Source: a candidate division KSB1 bacterium
GTDB taxonomy: Bacteria; Zhuqueibacterota; Zhuqueibacteria; Zhuqueibacterales; Zhuqueibacteraceae
Assembly (NCBI GenBank): GCA_034506255.1
Contig: JAPDPX010000005.1
Location: 434,001 to 498,000, forward strand
Reading direction: 5' to 3'
Length of the DNA stretch: 64,000 nucleotides
Numbering within the stretch: the stretch's first letter is position 1; each line of letters opens with the position of its first letter. The position numbers were made by a program, and so were the translations under genes. This document shows, piece after piece, positions 9,436-18,983 of this stretch. The notes under the pieces were generated by a model. It was given only the letters and a program-made list of their open reading frames with translations, was not told where the DNA came from and searched no databases.

Positions 9436-12400
9436 TCATCCGCGTTCGAAGGCCCGCCGCACCAAATCCTCCTGCTCCAACACATGCACCTTGTGGCTGC
9501 CGGCCGCCGGGCTGCCGCTTGAAAGGCGGCCGACATACGACAAGCGGTGGCCGGCCGGCAGATGATCGCGCAGCCGCGCCTGCATGTAAATCCAGGCACC
9601 CATGTTGAACGGCTCCTCCTGCACCCAGCGCACGTCGGTGGCCTGGGGATAACGCTGCAACACCTCATCGACCGCGGCATGGGGAAACGGATAAAGCTGT
9701 TCAATGCGCACGATCGCCGCGTGCTCCAGTCGTTGCGTGCGGCGGTATTCCATCAAATCGAATGCAACCTTGCCGGTGCACAGCAACAGCAGGGCAGCCT
9801 GGCGCGGCGCCTCGGGATCATCCAGCACCGGTTGAAAGGCGCCCGCCACCAGCTCGGCTGCCGCGGCTTTGGCCCAGGGCGAGCGCAGCAGGCTTTTGGG
9901 TGTCATCACGATCAGCGGCTTGTGAATGCCGGCGTGAATCTGGCTGCGCAGCAGGTGAAAGTATTGCGCCGCCGTGCTCGGCACCGTCACCCGCATGTTG
10001 CTTTGCGCGCACAAGGTCAGAAAACGCTCGATGCGCGCGCTGGAATGCTCGGGGCCCTGGCCCTCGAAGCCGTGTGGCAGCAACAACACCAGCCGGCTCT
10101 TCTGCCCCCATTTGTATTCCCCCGAGGAGAGGAATTGATCAATGATGATCTGTGCACCATTGACGAAATCACCGAACTGTGCCTCCCACAACACCAGCGC
10201 CTCCGGCCGCATCACGGAATAGCCATACTCGAAGCCGAGCACGGCATACTCGCTGAGCAGACTGTCATAGATGATGAACGGCGCCTGCCCGGGCCGCAGG
10301 TGATTCAGCGGGGTGTATTCTGCCTCGGTGTGATAATCCACCAACACGGCGTGGCGCTGGCTGAAGGTGCCGCGTTGTGAATCCTGGCCGGAGAGGCGCA
10401 CCGGCGTGCCCTCCAGCAGCAGCGAGCCGAAAGCGAACGCCTCGGCCAGACCCCACTCCACATTGTTCTCGGCGAGCATGCGGCCGCGCGCCTGTATTTG
10501 CCGGGCGAGCTTGGGATGGACGGTGAAGCCGGGCGGAAAGCGCAACAACGCCGCATTGACTTCCTCCAGAATTGCCCGCGGCACGCCGGTGGCAACCTGG
10601 CTAAGCAGAGGCGGCGAGGCGGGCCGCGGCGGCAGCGTGACTAGCTCGGGCGCCCGTTCGCGCGTTTCGCGAAATGCGGCTTCGAGTTTGCTCTGAAAAT
10701 CATCGAGCATGGCCTCGGCTTCTTTGAGCGTCATCTCGCCGCGCTTGACGAGCTGTTCGGTGTAGAGTTTGCGCACGGAACGCATCTCATTGATGCGGGC
10801 ATACATCAACGGCTGGGTGTAGCTCGGCTCATCGCTCTCGTTGTGGCCGTGGCGGCGATAGCACACCAAATCCACCACCACATCCTTGTTGAACGTTTGC
10901 CGGAAATCGACGGCGAGCTGAATGACGCGAATGCAGGCCTCCGGATCATTGCCGTTGACGTGAAAGATCGGTGCCTGCACCATCTTGGCGACATCGGTGG
11001 CATAGACGCTGGAGCGCGCATCCACCGGTGCGGTGGTGAAACCGATGCGGTTGTTGATGACGAGATGCACGGTGCCGCCGGTGCGATAGCCTGGCAGCGC
11101 GCTCAAATTCAAGGTTTCCGCCACCACTCCCTGTCCGGCAAAAGCCGCGTCACCGTGCAACAGCACCGGCAGGACGGTGGTGCGCTCGTTGTCGCCGCGC
11201 ATGTCCTGCAGCGCGCGCGCCATGCCCTCCACCACCGGATTCACCGCCTCCAGGTGGCTGGGATTGGAGGCCAGGATGACGTTGAGGGACTGCCCGTTGG
11301 CGCCCACGTGCCGGCCGGTGGCGCCCAGATGATATTTTACATCGCCTGTGCCCTCGCGGCTGGTGGGATCGGGATTGTCGTCGAACTCGCGAAAAATCGA
11401 CGCATAGGTTTTGCCGATGATGTTGACCAGCACGTTGATGCGGCCGCGATGGGCCATCCCCATCACCACGTCGGTGACGCCGTGCGCGAGCGCCCGCTCG
11501 AGCAGAAAATCCAGCATGGGAATCAGAGCCTCCGCGCCCTCCAGACTGAAGCGCTTGTGGCCAACGTACTTGGTGTGCAGGAAACGCTCGAAGGCCTCGG
11601 CAGAATTCAGCTTTGCCAGGATGCGGCGCTTGTCGGCGGCGGTGAGCCAGTCACGGCGCCGGCTGCCCTCCACGCGCTGCTGCACCCATGCCTTTTGCTC
11701 CGGCTCCTGGATGTGCATGTATTCGATGCCGATGGTATGACAATAGGCGTCGCGCAGGATGTCGAGAATTTCGCGCAACGTGGCCCGCTGCCGGCCGCCC
11801 AGGCCGTCGGTGATGAACTCCCGGTCATAGTCCCACAGGCTCAGGCGGTAGCGTGCCGGATCCAGCTCGGGATGTGACTGTGCCTCGCTGCTGAGCGGAT
11901 TCAAATGGGCCAGCAGGTGGCCGCGCACGCGGTACATATTGATGAGTTGAATGACGCGCGCCTCCTTCTCGACCATGCCGTCCTCGCCCAGGCTGCCGTC
12001 GAAGGAGGGATTGCGGTCGCGTTCCAGCCGCACGGGGTGATAGGGAATGTGCAGGCTCGCGAAGATCTCATCGTAAAAGCCCTCCTCCCCCAGCAAAAGC
12101 TGATGCAGCTTCTGCAGGAACAGCCCGCTCTCCGCGCCTTGAATGATGCGATGATCATACGTGCTGGTCACCGTCATCACCTTGCTGAGGCCCAGCCGCG
12201 CGATGGTGGCGGGATCCGCCGACTGATACTCGGGCGGATACTCGATGGCGCCGGTGGCGATGATCGCCCCCTGGCGCGGCAGCAGCCGTGGCACGGAATG
12301 CACCGTGCCAATGGTGCCGGGGTTGGTGAGCGTGATGGTGGTGTCGGCGAAATCCTCCGGCCGGGCTTGATTGGCGAGCGTGCGGCGCACGATGTCGTTG

Positions 12401-13026
12401 TAGGCGTTGAAGAATGTGGCAAAATCCATGGTGTCCGCCGCCTTGATGTTGGGCACGAACAGTGCGCGGCTGCCGTCCTTGCGTGCCACGTCCACCGCCA
12501 GACCGAGGTTGACGTGCGGCGGCGTGACTTTGTAAAACGTGCCCTGCTGCTCGAAAAAGTAGCTCGCCATCACCGGCATCTGCTTGACCGCCTTCACGAT
12601 CGCCCAGGCGATGATATGCGTAAAGCTCATCTTGGTGCCGGCGGTGTCCAGCAAATATTGATTGATGGCGCGGCGGTTCTCCTCCAACAGCTTCACTGGA
12701 ATCATGCGCACCGAAGTGGCCGTGGGAATCTCCAGGCTGGCAGCCATGTTTGCCACGATCCTGGCCAGGCCGCCGCGTATCGGCACCGCGCCGGCAGGCA
12801 ATTCCGGCGGGGCGGGAGCCGCCACCACGGCCGGCGCGCTGACCCTCACTGTGGCAGAGGACGCCGGCGTGTTGATCGGGCGATAATCATCAAAGAAATC
12901 GCGCCAGCTTTCTGCAACAGAGTCCGGATGCTCGGCATACTGATGATACATCTCTTCAATCAACCAGGCATTGGGGCCGAAGGCCTTGGCGCCTTCCGGT
13001 TGCGGATTGCCGTTTTGATTTGACAT
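9436..13026 (-). CDS. kgd: 2-oxoglutarate dehydrogenase, fused E2 (succinyltransferase) and E1 (thiamine) components
   Basis: 1196 residues from the ATG at 13026, which places the standard E1 N-terminal segment (NAWLIEEMYHQYAEHP) near residue 20. Residues about 80-330 are an E2 acyltransferase domain with the active-site DHRIIQGAESG (His292) and no lipoyl domain. Residues 340-1196 are the thiamine-diphosphate E1 with GMAHRGRINVL, a HGDAAFAGQG cofactor segment and YKWGQKSRLVLLLPHG. The arrangement matches mycobacterial Kgd/corynebacterial OdhA, which works in the TCA cycle with a separate lipoylated E2 and E3. No E2, E3 or FHA regulator lies nearby. A TTGCAG-17-TATATT promoter stands 100 bases upstream. 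Whether it acts as dehydrogenase or decarboxylase cannot be decided from sequence. Confidence 0.95.
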   Translation of the reverse strand: MSNQNGNPQPEGAKAFGPNAWLIEEMYHQYAEHPDSVAESWRDFFDDYRPINTPASSATVRVSAPAVVAAPAPPELPAGAVPIRGGLARIVANMAASLEIPTATSVRMIPVKLLEENRRAINQYLLDTAGTKMSFTHIIAWAIVKAVKQMPVMASYFFEQQGTFYKVTPPHVNLGLAVDVARKDGSRALFVPNIKAADTMDFATFFNAYNDIVRRTLANQARPEDFADTTITLTNPGTIGTVHSVPRLLPRQGAIIATGAIEYPPEYQSADPATIARLGLSKVMTVTSTYDHRIIQGAESGLFLQKLHQLLLGEEGFYDEIFASLHIPYHPVRLERDRNPSFDGSLGEDGMVEKEARVIQLINMYRVRGHLLAHLNPLSSEAQSHPELDPARYRLSLWDYDREFITDGLGGRQRATLREILDILRDAYCHTIGIEYMHIQEPEQKAWVQQRVEGSRRRDWLTAADKRRILAKLNSAEAFERFLHTKYVGHKRFSLEGAEALIPMLDFLLERALAHGVTDVVMGMAHRGRINVLVNIIGKTYASIFREFDDNPDPTSREGTGDVKYHLGATGRHVGANGQSLNVILASNPSHLEAVNPVVEGMARALQDMRGDNERTTVLPVLLHGDAAFAGQGVVAETLNLSALPGYRTGGTVHLVINNRIGFTTAPVDARSSVYATDVAKMVQAPIFHVNGNDPEACIRVIQLAVDFRQTFNKDVVVDLVCYRRHGHNESDEPSYTQPLMYARINEMRSVRKLYTEQLVKRGEMTLKEAEAMLDDFQSKLEAAFRETRERAPELVTLPPRPASPPLLSQVATGVPRAILEEVNAALLRFPPGFTVHPKLARQIQARGRMLAENNVEWGLAEAFAFGSLLLEGTPVRLSGQDSQRGTFSQRHAVLVDYHTEAEYTPLNHLRPGQAPFIIYDSLLSEYAVLGFEYGYSVMRPEALVLWEAQFGDFVNGAQIIIDQFLSSGEYKWGQKSRLVLLLPHGFEGQGPEHSSARIERFLTLCAQSNMRVTVPSTAAQYFHLLRSQIHAGIHKPLIVMTPKSLLRSPWAKAAAAELVAGAFQPVLDDPEAPRQAALLLLCTGKVAFDLMEYRRTQRLEHAAIVRIEQLYPFPHAAVDEVLQRYPQATDVRWVQEEPFNMGAWIYMQARLRDHLPAGHRLSYVGRLSSGSPAAGSHKVHVLEQEDLVRRAFERG

Positions 13027-13125
13027 AAGGCTCTTATGGTTGGTTGGTGTTTTGTCGGGGAAACGAATGCGCGGAGAAGCAGGCTGTTCGTGCGGCCTGC
13101 GCCCGCGGTTGATTGAATGCCGCGA

Positions 13126-13154
13126 AATATACTGTGCGCCTGCCCAAGCTGCAA
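13126..13154 (-). promoter_or_regulatory. Promoter of the 2-oxoglutarate dehydrogenase gene
   Basis: On the minus strand, TTGCAG (13154-13149), 17 bases, then TATATT (13131-13126). The start codon is about 100 bases further on. The -10 and spacing match the other promoters found here. Confidence 0.65.
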
Positions 13155-13480
13155 CAGAAAACACCGCCGTTTGTCGCCTCCGCCCGGTGGAGGCAGGTGC
13201 CGCCTCGAAAAACGGGCGGCAAAAACAGCTCCAGCGGAGCGGCCAGGGCCTCCGTCAATCCCTCTCCGCACAGGTGTCCCGGCATATTGCACCCCCGAAT
13301 AATTCCAGATCGAGATGGAGAAAGGCTGCCGCCCGGAGCGTCAGCGAACCACCTCGGGCATGCCGTTCTTGCAAGACTTGGGATGATGCCTTGCATTTAT
13401 TCCCGGGGCCCGGCGCGCTGCTCCTTCTCTGTCCGCCGATTGCGCCGGTGGCAATCTTAGCCGTTTGTTTTTGCTGGAGG

Positions 13481-13526
13481 GCGAGGTTGAAGCTTTGCAC
13501 TCTGCAATTCAAACCTCAACCCCGGC
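13481..13526 (-). repeat. Short dispersed repeat containing an inverted pair
   Basis: GAGGTTGAA and TTCAAACCTC bracket TTTGCACTCTGCAA, forming a hairpin. The reverse complement aligns with 53571-53616 (shared GCCGGGG at one end and CAAGCTTC inside). Confidence 0.5.
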
Positions 13527-13529
13527 TGG

Positions 13530-13652
13530 TGCACGGTAAACGTGAATTCTGCAATCCCCGCCGCTCGTGAGCGGCTGTTCAAAAATGAATTTTTGCTGCT
13601 TCAGCAGCGACCCGCAAAGGGGCGGGGCTACAAAAATTGACGTAACAGTGCA
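13530..13652 (-). repeat. MITE-like element, family B, copy 1
   Basis: 123 bases ended by inverted repeats: one end TGCACGGTAAACGTGAAT, the other, read inward, TGCACTGTTACGTCAAT. The reverse complement aligns over its whole length with 43624-43743. The interior contains a GC-rich hairpin and the shared GGGTCGCTGCTGAAG. No coding potential. Confidence 0.7.
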
Positions 13653-13844
13653 CCCGCATATCCGGCAAATCCCACGAACGCTGTGCCGGAATACCTTTGC
13701 AGCAAACGTGTCACCCAAGTGGCGCCGGTTTCAGCAACTGTAACTGTTGGGGCGCCGCATGCGCGACGATCATGCGGCAGGCCGGGAAGAGTGTCGCCGG
13801 TATGCTTGACAAGTGTGCGTGGGGACCTGCCAGACTTTGCCGGG

Positions 13845-16800
13845 TTATCTCTCCACCACAAGGTATGCCACACACTCTGCGGCCGGCGGTTTCAACGTCA
13901 GCGCAGCGTCCGCTTCGCCGGAGAACACCGTGCTCCACAAGCCGGTTTTGGTGTTGAACCACTGCCCTTGTATGCGGCCACGGGCTTGCGGGAGTTTGAC
14001 TTTGAAACTGCCCTCGTCCGCTGCATATACGACGTATGCGACACCGGGAGTGCCGGCAAGCCAGCGGCCATTGCCCAGCCCCGCAAAGTGCGTGAATTCC
14101 CACCAGCGAATCTCATAATGACTGTCGTTGGTCCAGAAATCGCGCAAGATGGTCATCACATGGTTGGCCGTTTCCCGCGGGGCTGCCGGCAGGCTCGTCC
14201 CCGCCGTGCGCTCCTGATGGACACAAAATCCGCCCGCCATCACCGTCTGCCACACGGTGCGTCGCACGCGGTCATCATCGCGCGGGTCCGGGCCATCGAA
14301 CACCGCCCGCAGCAACGGTTGCATGACATTGGGCGCTTCCGGCAAATCTGCCTGGAATTCCGTCTGCAATTTTACATAGGCGTGATTGTAGGGATCGTTG
14401 GCCGCCAACAGCGCCGCCAATGCCGGCCCCGCGTATGCGGAGGCTTCGCTCACATCGGTAATTGCCGTCACCCAAACGACGTTGCAGGCGGCGTAGCGAT
14501 TGATGAGATAGCGCACAAAACGGCTCAGGTGCTCGGGTGAGGCGGCTTGCATCTCCAGCGGCCACAACGGCAGACCCGCCACCAGCCCGTGTTCGTTCAA
14601 CCATGCCACCCGCTGATCGAGGTTTTGCCAGAAAGTGGGATTCAGGCGATTCCAATCATCTCCCGGAAAAGCGGACTCCAGGGGATTGTCATTGCCGTTT
14701 GCCACCACCGGCTGATAACCCATGACAAGAAAAAAATTGTAGCCCTGTGCGGCACGCGTGGCAACATACTTTTGAAAATCCTGCCGGCTCGCCAGCGCGG
14801 GTGTGCGAAAAGAGGTTTGCAGATCACCCACGAGAAAAAAGGGGGTGCCGTCAGCATACGCCAGCGTGCGCGGTGCACTGGCGGACGACAAAACGTGGCC
14901 GCGGCTGGAGACATGGGCGGCCGGCAGTGTGCCACGGCAAAGCAACTGTCCCTGCCGGCCGTGGAGTCCGGCATCGTTCGATTTCGACGTCCAGACCCAT
15001 CGGCCGGCCGCAGTCGGTGCGAAACGCACGCCAAAAGTGCGGTCGCCATCCCAGAAGCCCGCCACCGTTATCGTTTTTCCCTGAGCCGGGCCGGAAACGC
15101 CGGTGAAGGTGACCGTCACTTCCGGACCATCGCGATAAGGATTCTCGCCTGCGTTTGCCGCAGTGAGATAAAGATCGTAGACCTCGTACAACGCCACGTG
15201 GGCGGCACTGTCCGGTGGCGTGGTCAGCGTGAACTCCCTGGCATCCGTCACGTGGCCCTGCACGTCCCGCGCGAGCGCGCGCAAATGGTATTTTTTGGAA
15301 GGCCCCAAATCGGTGAGTATGACCGAATGCCGGTGGCTGAAATCGCGTTCATCCGTGGTTTTGCCGCCGTATTCCATATCCAAACCGTACTCGATTTGCG
15401 CGCTGGCCGGTGCCGAGGTCTCCCACTGGATGAGTGCAGCCGTGGGCGAGAGCAATTTGCTGCTGAGGTTGCGGATCTGCGGCGGGGCTGCAGCGAGGGC
15501 CTCGGCGGTGGCCACGAGCAGCTCCGGTTGGGAATGGAGGGACTCCCGCGAATCGAACGATACCGGTTTTTCACCGGCGCCGATCAGGGCCAGATCATAG
15601 GTACCGTTGCCGGTGATCACCCCGGTGAGATCAAAAGCATGCCATTGCCCGGCTTGCACCGCGGAGAGGCGCCCGATCGGCGGCGTGGTGACCGCCGGCT
15701 TCGACAACCAGGTGACCTCCCTTTCGCTCCATGGTTGTTGCAAGAGATGCAGATTGCCACCGCTTCTGCCTGACTGCCGGCCGTGCAGCCGCAGGACCGC
15801 CGCCTTGATCTCACCGCTCACTCCGGTCACTTCGAAGCGCAGATAACTTTCCCAGCCATTGCCAGCCAGCAAATTGACGCCGCCAAAGTTGCCCTGCGCG
15901 CGCGTGACGCCAAAAATGCCCGGGGCTTCCACCGCGGCATCCGCGCCCGGTGTAAAAAGATGGAGGCCGCCGGCAGGCGTGGTGAAGGTTTGATCGGCAG
16001 ACGGCACGCGGTTTCCTGATTCATCGAGCGCGATGACGCGGTAATGATAAATCTGATTGGGCGAGAGTCCGGTCAGGGTGATGGTGAAGCTGGTCGCGGG
16101 CGGCCCGAGCACCGGCGTTTGCCGGCCATACGCCGGTGTGCTGCCATACTCGACATAACCGACGGCCGGCACGTTGGTGCGCCAGCGCAGGCGCGCCGCG
16201 TTGGCATAGAGACTTTGTGTGACGGGCTCTTCCAGCATCACCGGAGCAACGCCGGCTTCCGGCAGGAACTCTTTCACCACCAGGTTGGAATAGACCGGCC
16301 CGATCATCGCCGGGTATTGATTGCCCTTGAAGCGGGTTTCGAAATCACCGCTCACCGTGCAATCGCGGCCGAGAAAAAGATAGCGCAACGCGAGCGGGCT
16401 GGCATGCGTGTGCGTGGCCGCGAGCCGGCCGTTGCGAAAATACTGCAATTGCCGCCCCTGCCAAATCACCGTGAGGTGGTAAGTCTGTTCCCGCTCCCAA
16501 TCATCCCACACGATGGTGCTCTGCTCGTTGCTGTTGTCCGTGAAGGAAAGCAGCTTGACGCCGGGTTTGTAATTGAAGCCGGTGTGCAGATCCCACAGCG
16601 TCTCGAGGTTTTCGACGATGTTGTGATCCCCAAAGGGCTGGCGAAACATGCTCAGGACATGGTGGCGCTCGGCGGCGTTTTGTTCGGCCGGCTTGAAGTT
16701 GTCGAGTTGAATGGTGAGGGCACCATTTTCGACATAGCGGCCGAGATCATAAACAATCATGTCCTCCGGGCCGGTGACCTGCCAGCCCCTGCCGGTGAAT

Positions 16801-17543
16801 TGCCCGCCGGAGCGCGCACCCAAAGTTTGGCTGTGCAGCGGATCCTCGAGCACGACTTGCTCGCGCACCGCGGCGGCGGCGGGGTATATTTTGAAATCAT
16901 CGACCACCCATTCGCCGTTGACTTCGGTGTAGTCGGCTGCCAGCTCGACAAAGTATTGATCGGCGGGGGTGAGGCCGGGCAGTGCAAAAATTTCGGCGTA
17001 GGCGGTGATCCACGTTGCCCCATCGAACGAATATTCAAAGTGAATCGTCCCGGCAGTGAGGCGCAGCCGCAAATAGCACGGCCCGGCGAGCGTCACCTCT
17101 TCCGCCACTTCGCGGCCGCCGACCTCACGATTTCTGCTCCACCGCACGTAGAGTTTGACGGGCGCATTGGGTGAGGCCCGGTAGGTGTAGAAGCGATAGC
17201 TGTTGGGTTCCTGCGAGAAGCCGGTGGCAGCGTTGCTGTTGGCCGTCGGCGAAATGCCGAGCGCACCATCGCCATTGGGTTGCAGAACTTTGATCTGCAC
17301 GATTTTGTTTTGCAGGGAAAATTTTTGCGCGGTGTGAATCCAGCCACTGGTGCGGCCGGTGGAGCGCAGATGCAATGCCCCGTTCTCGACGGTGGAAAGA
17401 TTGCCGGCATGCCGGCCGAACACCCATTTCGCAGCGGCCGGGGGCGGCTGATTGAAATCCTCGTTGAAAACGGCATGCTGGCCGTGCAGGCTCGCGGCCG
17501 TTGCCAGCAACGTCATCGCGCCTGCTCTGAGCAAACGAAACAT
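13845..17543 (-). CDS. Secreted multidomain DUF5060/DUF4038 glycoside hydrolase-like protein with fibronectin III and DNRLRE domains
   Basis: 1232 residues from the ATG at 17543 (AGGAG seven bases upstream), beginning with a signal peptide ending near HGQHA. Order, by approximate residues: two concanavalin-like jelly-roll regions 25-420; fibronectin III 435-518; DNRLRE-type beta domain 530-680; second fibronectin III 690-775; DUF5060 beta-sandwich 779-880 (YDLYLTAANAGENPYRDGPE); DUF4038 apiosidase-like TIM barrel from about 895 (TPFFLVGDLQTSF); and a C-terminal collagenase-associated binding domain ending RIQGQWFNTKTGLW. Characterised DUF4038/DUF5060 relatives cleave plant or bacterial polysaccharides. 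The chain probably works outside the cell on a polysaccharide; the exact substrate is unknown. Confidence 0.85.
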   Translation of the reverse strand: MFRLLRAGAMTLLATAASLHGQHAVFNEDFNQPPPAAAKWVFGRHAGNLSTVENGALHLRSTGRTSGWIHTAQKFSLQNKIVQIKVLQPNGDGALGISPTANSNAATGFSQEPNSYRFYTYRASPNAPVKLYVRWSRNREVGGREVAEEVTLAGPCYLRLRLTAGTIHFEYSFDGATWITAYAEIFALPGLTPADQYFVELAADYTEVNGEWVVDDFKIYPAAAAVREQVVLEDPLHSQTLGARSGGQFTGRGWQVTGPEDMIVYDLGRYVENGALTIQLDNFKPAEQNAAERHHVLSMFRQPFGDHNIVENLETLWDLHTGFNYKPGVKLLSFTDNSNEQSTIVWDDWEREQTYHLTVIWQGRQLQYFRNGRLAATHTHASPLALRYLFLGRDCTVSGDFETRFKGNQYPAMIGPVYSNLVVKEFLPEAGVAPVMLEEPVTQSLYANAARLRWRTNVPAVGYVEYGSTPAYGRQTPVLGPPATSFTITLTGLSPNQIYHYRVIALDESGNRVPSADQTFTTPAGGLHLFTPGADAAVEAPGIFGVTRAQGNFGGVNLLAGNGWESYLRFEVTGVSGEIKAAVLRLHGRQSGRSGGNLHLLQQPWSEREVTWLSKPAVTTPPIGRLSAVQAGQWHAFDLTGVITGNGTYDLALIGAGEKPVSFDSRESLHSQPELLVATAEALAAAPPQIRNLSSKLLSPTAALIQWETSAPASAQIEYGLDMEYGGKTTDERDFSHRHSVILTDLGPSKKYHLRALARDVQGHVTDAREFTLTTPPDSAAHVALYEVYDLYLTAANAGENPYRDGPEVTVTFTGVSGPAQGKTITVAGFWDGDRTFGVRFAPTAAGRWVWTSKSNDAGLHGRQGQLLCRGTLPAAHVSSRGHVLSSASAPRTLAYADGTPFFLVGDLQTSFRTPALASRQDFQKYVATRAAQGYNFFLVMGYQPVVANGNDNPLESAFPGDDWNRLNPTFWQNLDQRVAWLNEHGLVAGLPLWPLEMQAASPEHLSRFVRYLINRYAACNVVWVTAITDVSEASAYAGPALAALLAANDPYNHAYVKLQTEFQADLPEAPNVMQPLLRAVFDGPDPRDDDRVRRTVWQTVMAGGFCVHQERTAGTSLPAAPRETANHVMTILRDFWTNDSHYEIRWWEFTHFAGLGNGRWLAGTPGVAYVVYAADEGSFKVKLPQARGRIQGQWFNTKTGLWSTVFSGEADAALTLKPPAAECVAYLVVER

Positions 17544-17675
17544 GCAATCACTCCTGCCTGAATTGTGCAAGCCATTTGATGGTTACTGGAGTGGGCAGTC
17601 CGCGGCAATGTGTCTCCGCATGCCGGCAGGCAGGAGTTCGCAACAAGTGTTTGCTGCCGCGCCTCCCGCGCGCCC

Positions 17676-18896
17676 TCAGAATGGGTGCACGAACAGCCCC
17701 GAGCGCAGCTTGGGTTCAAACCATGTCGATTTCGGCGGCATCAGCGCACCGGCGTCGGAGACCCGCAGTAATTCTTCGAGCGGGGTGGCGTGCATGCTGA
17801 TGGCCATTTGCGCCGTCCCGCTGTCGACCATTTGCTGCAGTGTCGCAACACCGCGCGCCCCGCCGACAAACTCCAGGCGCGTATCCGTGCGCTGATCGTG
17901 AATGCCGAAATAAGGTGCGAGAATTTGTTCCTGCAGCCGGGTGACATCCAGTTCCGCGGTGGGTGTGGCCGAAGTGGCGGGTTTGAGCGTCAACCCATGC
18001 CAGTTGCCATTAACATACAAGCTGATCTCGCCTTTGCGCAAGGGCGAGGGCGGGGCATTGTCGGTTACCAAAAAGTCACGGCGTAATTGCTGCAGAAACT
18101 CGTGTGGTTGCCAGCCCGCCAGGCCGCGCAGCACACGATGGTAGGGCAAAATGCGAAGTTGTTCCGCGGGAAAAAGAGTGGCAGGGAAAAAATTGTATTC
18201 TTCCCCGCCGGTGTGCGCGGCATGTAGTTCACGCAGGCGCGCACAAACCCGGCTGGCACCGGCGGAGCGATGATGGCCATCCGCAATGTACAGGCGCGGC
18301 ACGGCGGCAAAAGCCCGGACCAGCGCCATCGGCTGCTGCACCTGCCAAAGCGTGTGCTGCACCCCGTCTGGCGCGCGAAAATCCAGCAGCGGCGGCAGGC
18401 GGCATGCCGCCGCCACCAGCGCGTTGATCTCGTCACGGCCGCGATAGGCGATCAGCACTGCTTCCGCATGAGCCGAGAGCGCCAGCATGTGTTGCACCCG
18501 GTCTTGCTCCTTGTCCGGCCGGGTGTTTTCGTGCTTGCAGATGACGCCCCGGTCATATTCCTCCACGCTGCAACAGGCCACCACCCCGGTTTGGGCGTGT
18601 TCCGCCGTTTCTAGACGGTAAATGAACAAAACCGGGCCGGGGCTGGCATACAGCCAGCCTGCCCTGATGAAACTCGCGAAATTTTCGCGGGCACAGCGAT
18701 AGACACGCTCATCATAGGGCGGGGTATTCTCCGGCAGATCGATTTCTGCGCGCACCACGCGCAGGAAGCTGCACGGGTTGCCTTGCGCCAGTTGTCGCGC
18801 CTCGGCGGCGGTGACCACATCGTAAGGCGGACAGGCGAGCCGCGCCACCAGCTCCGGCCGCGGCAGGAACATCGGGGCAGGACGAATGAGAGCCAT
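17676..18896 (-). CDS. DUF1015 family protein
   Basis: 406 residues, typical for DUF1015. Family features are the N-terminal PPYDVV, NPCSFLRVVR, the central CKHENTRPDKEQDR block and the ADGHHR motif. Known relatives share a ParB/sulfiredoxin-like fold and at least one archaeal member is an ADP-dependent serine kinase; whether that applies here is open. The gene starts 87 bases after the aminotransferase fusion ends. It lies in the same direction as the surface-glycan genes, but a direct link is not shown. Confidence 0.85.
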   Translation of the reverse strand: MALIRPAPMFLPRPELVARLACPPYDVVTAAEARQLAQGNPCSFLRVVRAEIDLPENTPPYDERVYRCARENFASFIRAGWLYASPGPVLFIYRLETAEHAQTGVVACCSVEEYDRGVICKHENTRPDKEQDRVQHMLALSAHAEAVLIAYRGRDEINALVAAACRLPPLLDFRAPDGVQHTLWQVQQPMALVRAFAAVPRLYIADGHHRSAGASRVCARLRELHAAHTGGEEYNFFPATLFPAEQLRILPYHRVLRGLAGWQPHEFLQQLRRDFLVTDNAPPSPLRKGEISLYVNGNWHGLTLKPATSATPTAELDVTRLQEQILAPYFGIHDQRTDTRLEFVGGARGVATLQQMVDSGTAQMAISMHATPLEELLRVSDAGALMPPKSTWFEPKLRSGLFVHPF

Positions 18897-18983
18897 GTTT
18901 GCGCAAACTCCTGTTGCTCAGTGTATGCCCGCAAGCGGGGAATTGGAGCGGGAAAATGGGGCTGCTCCCCGGCTGGTTGCGCC

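Larger units (their letters stand above)
13027..13844. other. Intergenic region with promoter and dispersed repeats
   Basis: No gene is supported in these 818 bases. It holds the promoter at 13126-13154, a 46-base repeat at 13481-13526 (related, inverted, to 53571-53616) and the inverted-repeat-ended element at 13530-13652. The remainder shows nothing recognisable. Confidence 0.6.
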
